Part shown: positions 6,422-6,474 of the stretch, in pieces
Layout: the number at the start of each line of letters is the position of its first letter
How positions within the stretch are numbered: position 1 is the stretch's first letter
The notes under the pieces: generated by a model
The model's input: only the letters and a program-made list of their open reading frames with translations
Databases searched by the model: none
Told to the model about the DNA's origin: nothing
Assembly (NCBI GenBank): GCA_035711845.1
Contig: DASTBU010000077.1
Span: 1-6,474 of the forward strand
Length of the DNA stretch: 6,474 bases
Source of the DNA: DASTBU01 sp035711845
GTDB taxonomy: Bacteria; Acidobacteriota; Vicinamibacteria; Vicinamibacterales; 2-12-FULL-66-21
Direction of reading: 5' to 3'
Program-made: the position numbers and the translations under genes

Positions 6422-6422
6422 A
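6417..6422 (-). promoter_or_regulatory. Possible -10 box for the nitrilase operon
   Basis: Read on the minus strand, 6422 to 6417 is TATTAT, 5 of 6 to the consensus, lying almost entirely on top of the plus-strand TATAAT. Transcription would start near 6410, about 29 bases before ATG 6381. The -35 region is poor (about 3 of 6), so this is only a candidate. Confidence 0.3.
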
Positions 6423-6453
6423 AGAGGTTCAGGTCGGTGGCGTCGCGCCTTAC

Positions 6454-6474
6454 TGGGAGGTCGTTCAACGGTAG
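6454..6474 (+). tRNA. tRNA 5' end, probably tRNA-Gln (cut by window edge)
   Basis: The last 21 bases fit tRNA positions 1 to 22 (one D-loop position absent): acceptor strand TGGGAGG (6454-6460), T8, C9, D-stem GTTC (6463-6466), then AACGGTAG with A14, A15, the conserved GG at 18-19 and A21. A U at position 1 followed by GGG, with the AACGGTAG D-loop, is typical of bacterial tRNA-Gln, where a weak first pair aids recognition by its synthetase. The anticodon is outside the window, so the amino acid is inferred. The promoter at 6392-6421 lies in the right place. Confidence 0.7.

Overview
The window is GC-rich DNA (roughly two thirds G+C by eye) from a bacterium I cannot name. The large exported propeller-amidohydrolase, the PilZ protein and the short GGGGACAGGCACC and GGTCTTGACCCC hairpin repeats together resemble Acidobacteriota (Vicinamibacteria-like) genomes. 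That placement rests on general knowledge and is not shown by a marker gene.

Layout from left to right. Bases 4-54 hold a small repeat cluster: two tandem 17-base copies and one degenerate inverted copy that can fold into a hairpin. Bases 118-3426 (+) encode an intact 1102-residue exported protein with an N-terminal TolB/PD40-type beta-propeller and a C-terminal metal-dependent amidohydrolase domain. After a 213-base gap with no convincing terminator or promoter, bases 3640-4707 (+) encode an intact 355-residue protein with an N-terminal pseudo-receiver domain and a C-terminal PilZ domain (predicted c-di-GMP binding). On the minus strand, 6381 down to 4662 is the wreck of a two-gene operon: a carbon-nitrogen hydrolase (nitrilase superfamily) followed by a GNAT acetyltransferase, joined by a GTGA stop/start overlap. 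At the right edge (6454-6474, +) is the 5' end of a tRNA, most likely tRNA-Gln, behind a near-consensus sigma70-type promoter at 6392-6421.

The nitrilase/GNAT pair is the most informative part. The protein fragments, read across three frames, line up into two recognisable proteins, but the pair carries several separate lesions: a probable one-base loss after the start (6357-6361), a 7-base loss just after the catalytic cysteine codon (near 5893), a 139-base insertion (5615-5754), a one-base gain (5504-5520) and a one-base loss in a C run in the GNAT gene (4886-4890). The insertion is a small non-coding element made of three successive hairpins and flanked by CTAGA on both sides. Its first hairpin has the same AGGT...CCCCT frame as the repeats at the start of the window, so the window holds two related-looking short repeat types of the kind moved by REP-associated (RAYT/IS200-like) transposases. 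No transposase gene is present here.

The genes do not form a single pathway. The two plus-strand genes are probably separate transcription units. The decayed operon converges on the PilZ gene and overlaps its 3' end by 46 bases. The operon start and the tRNA are divergent and share one AT-rich -10 region.
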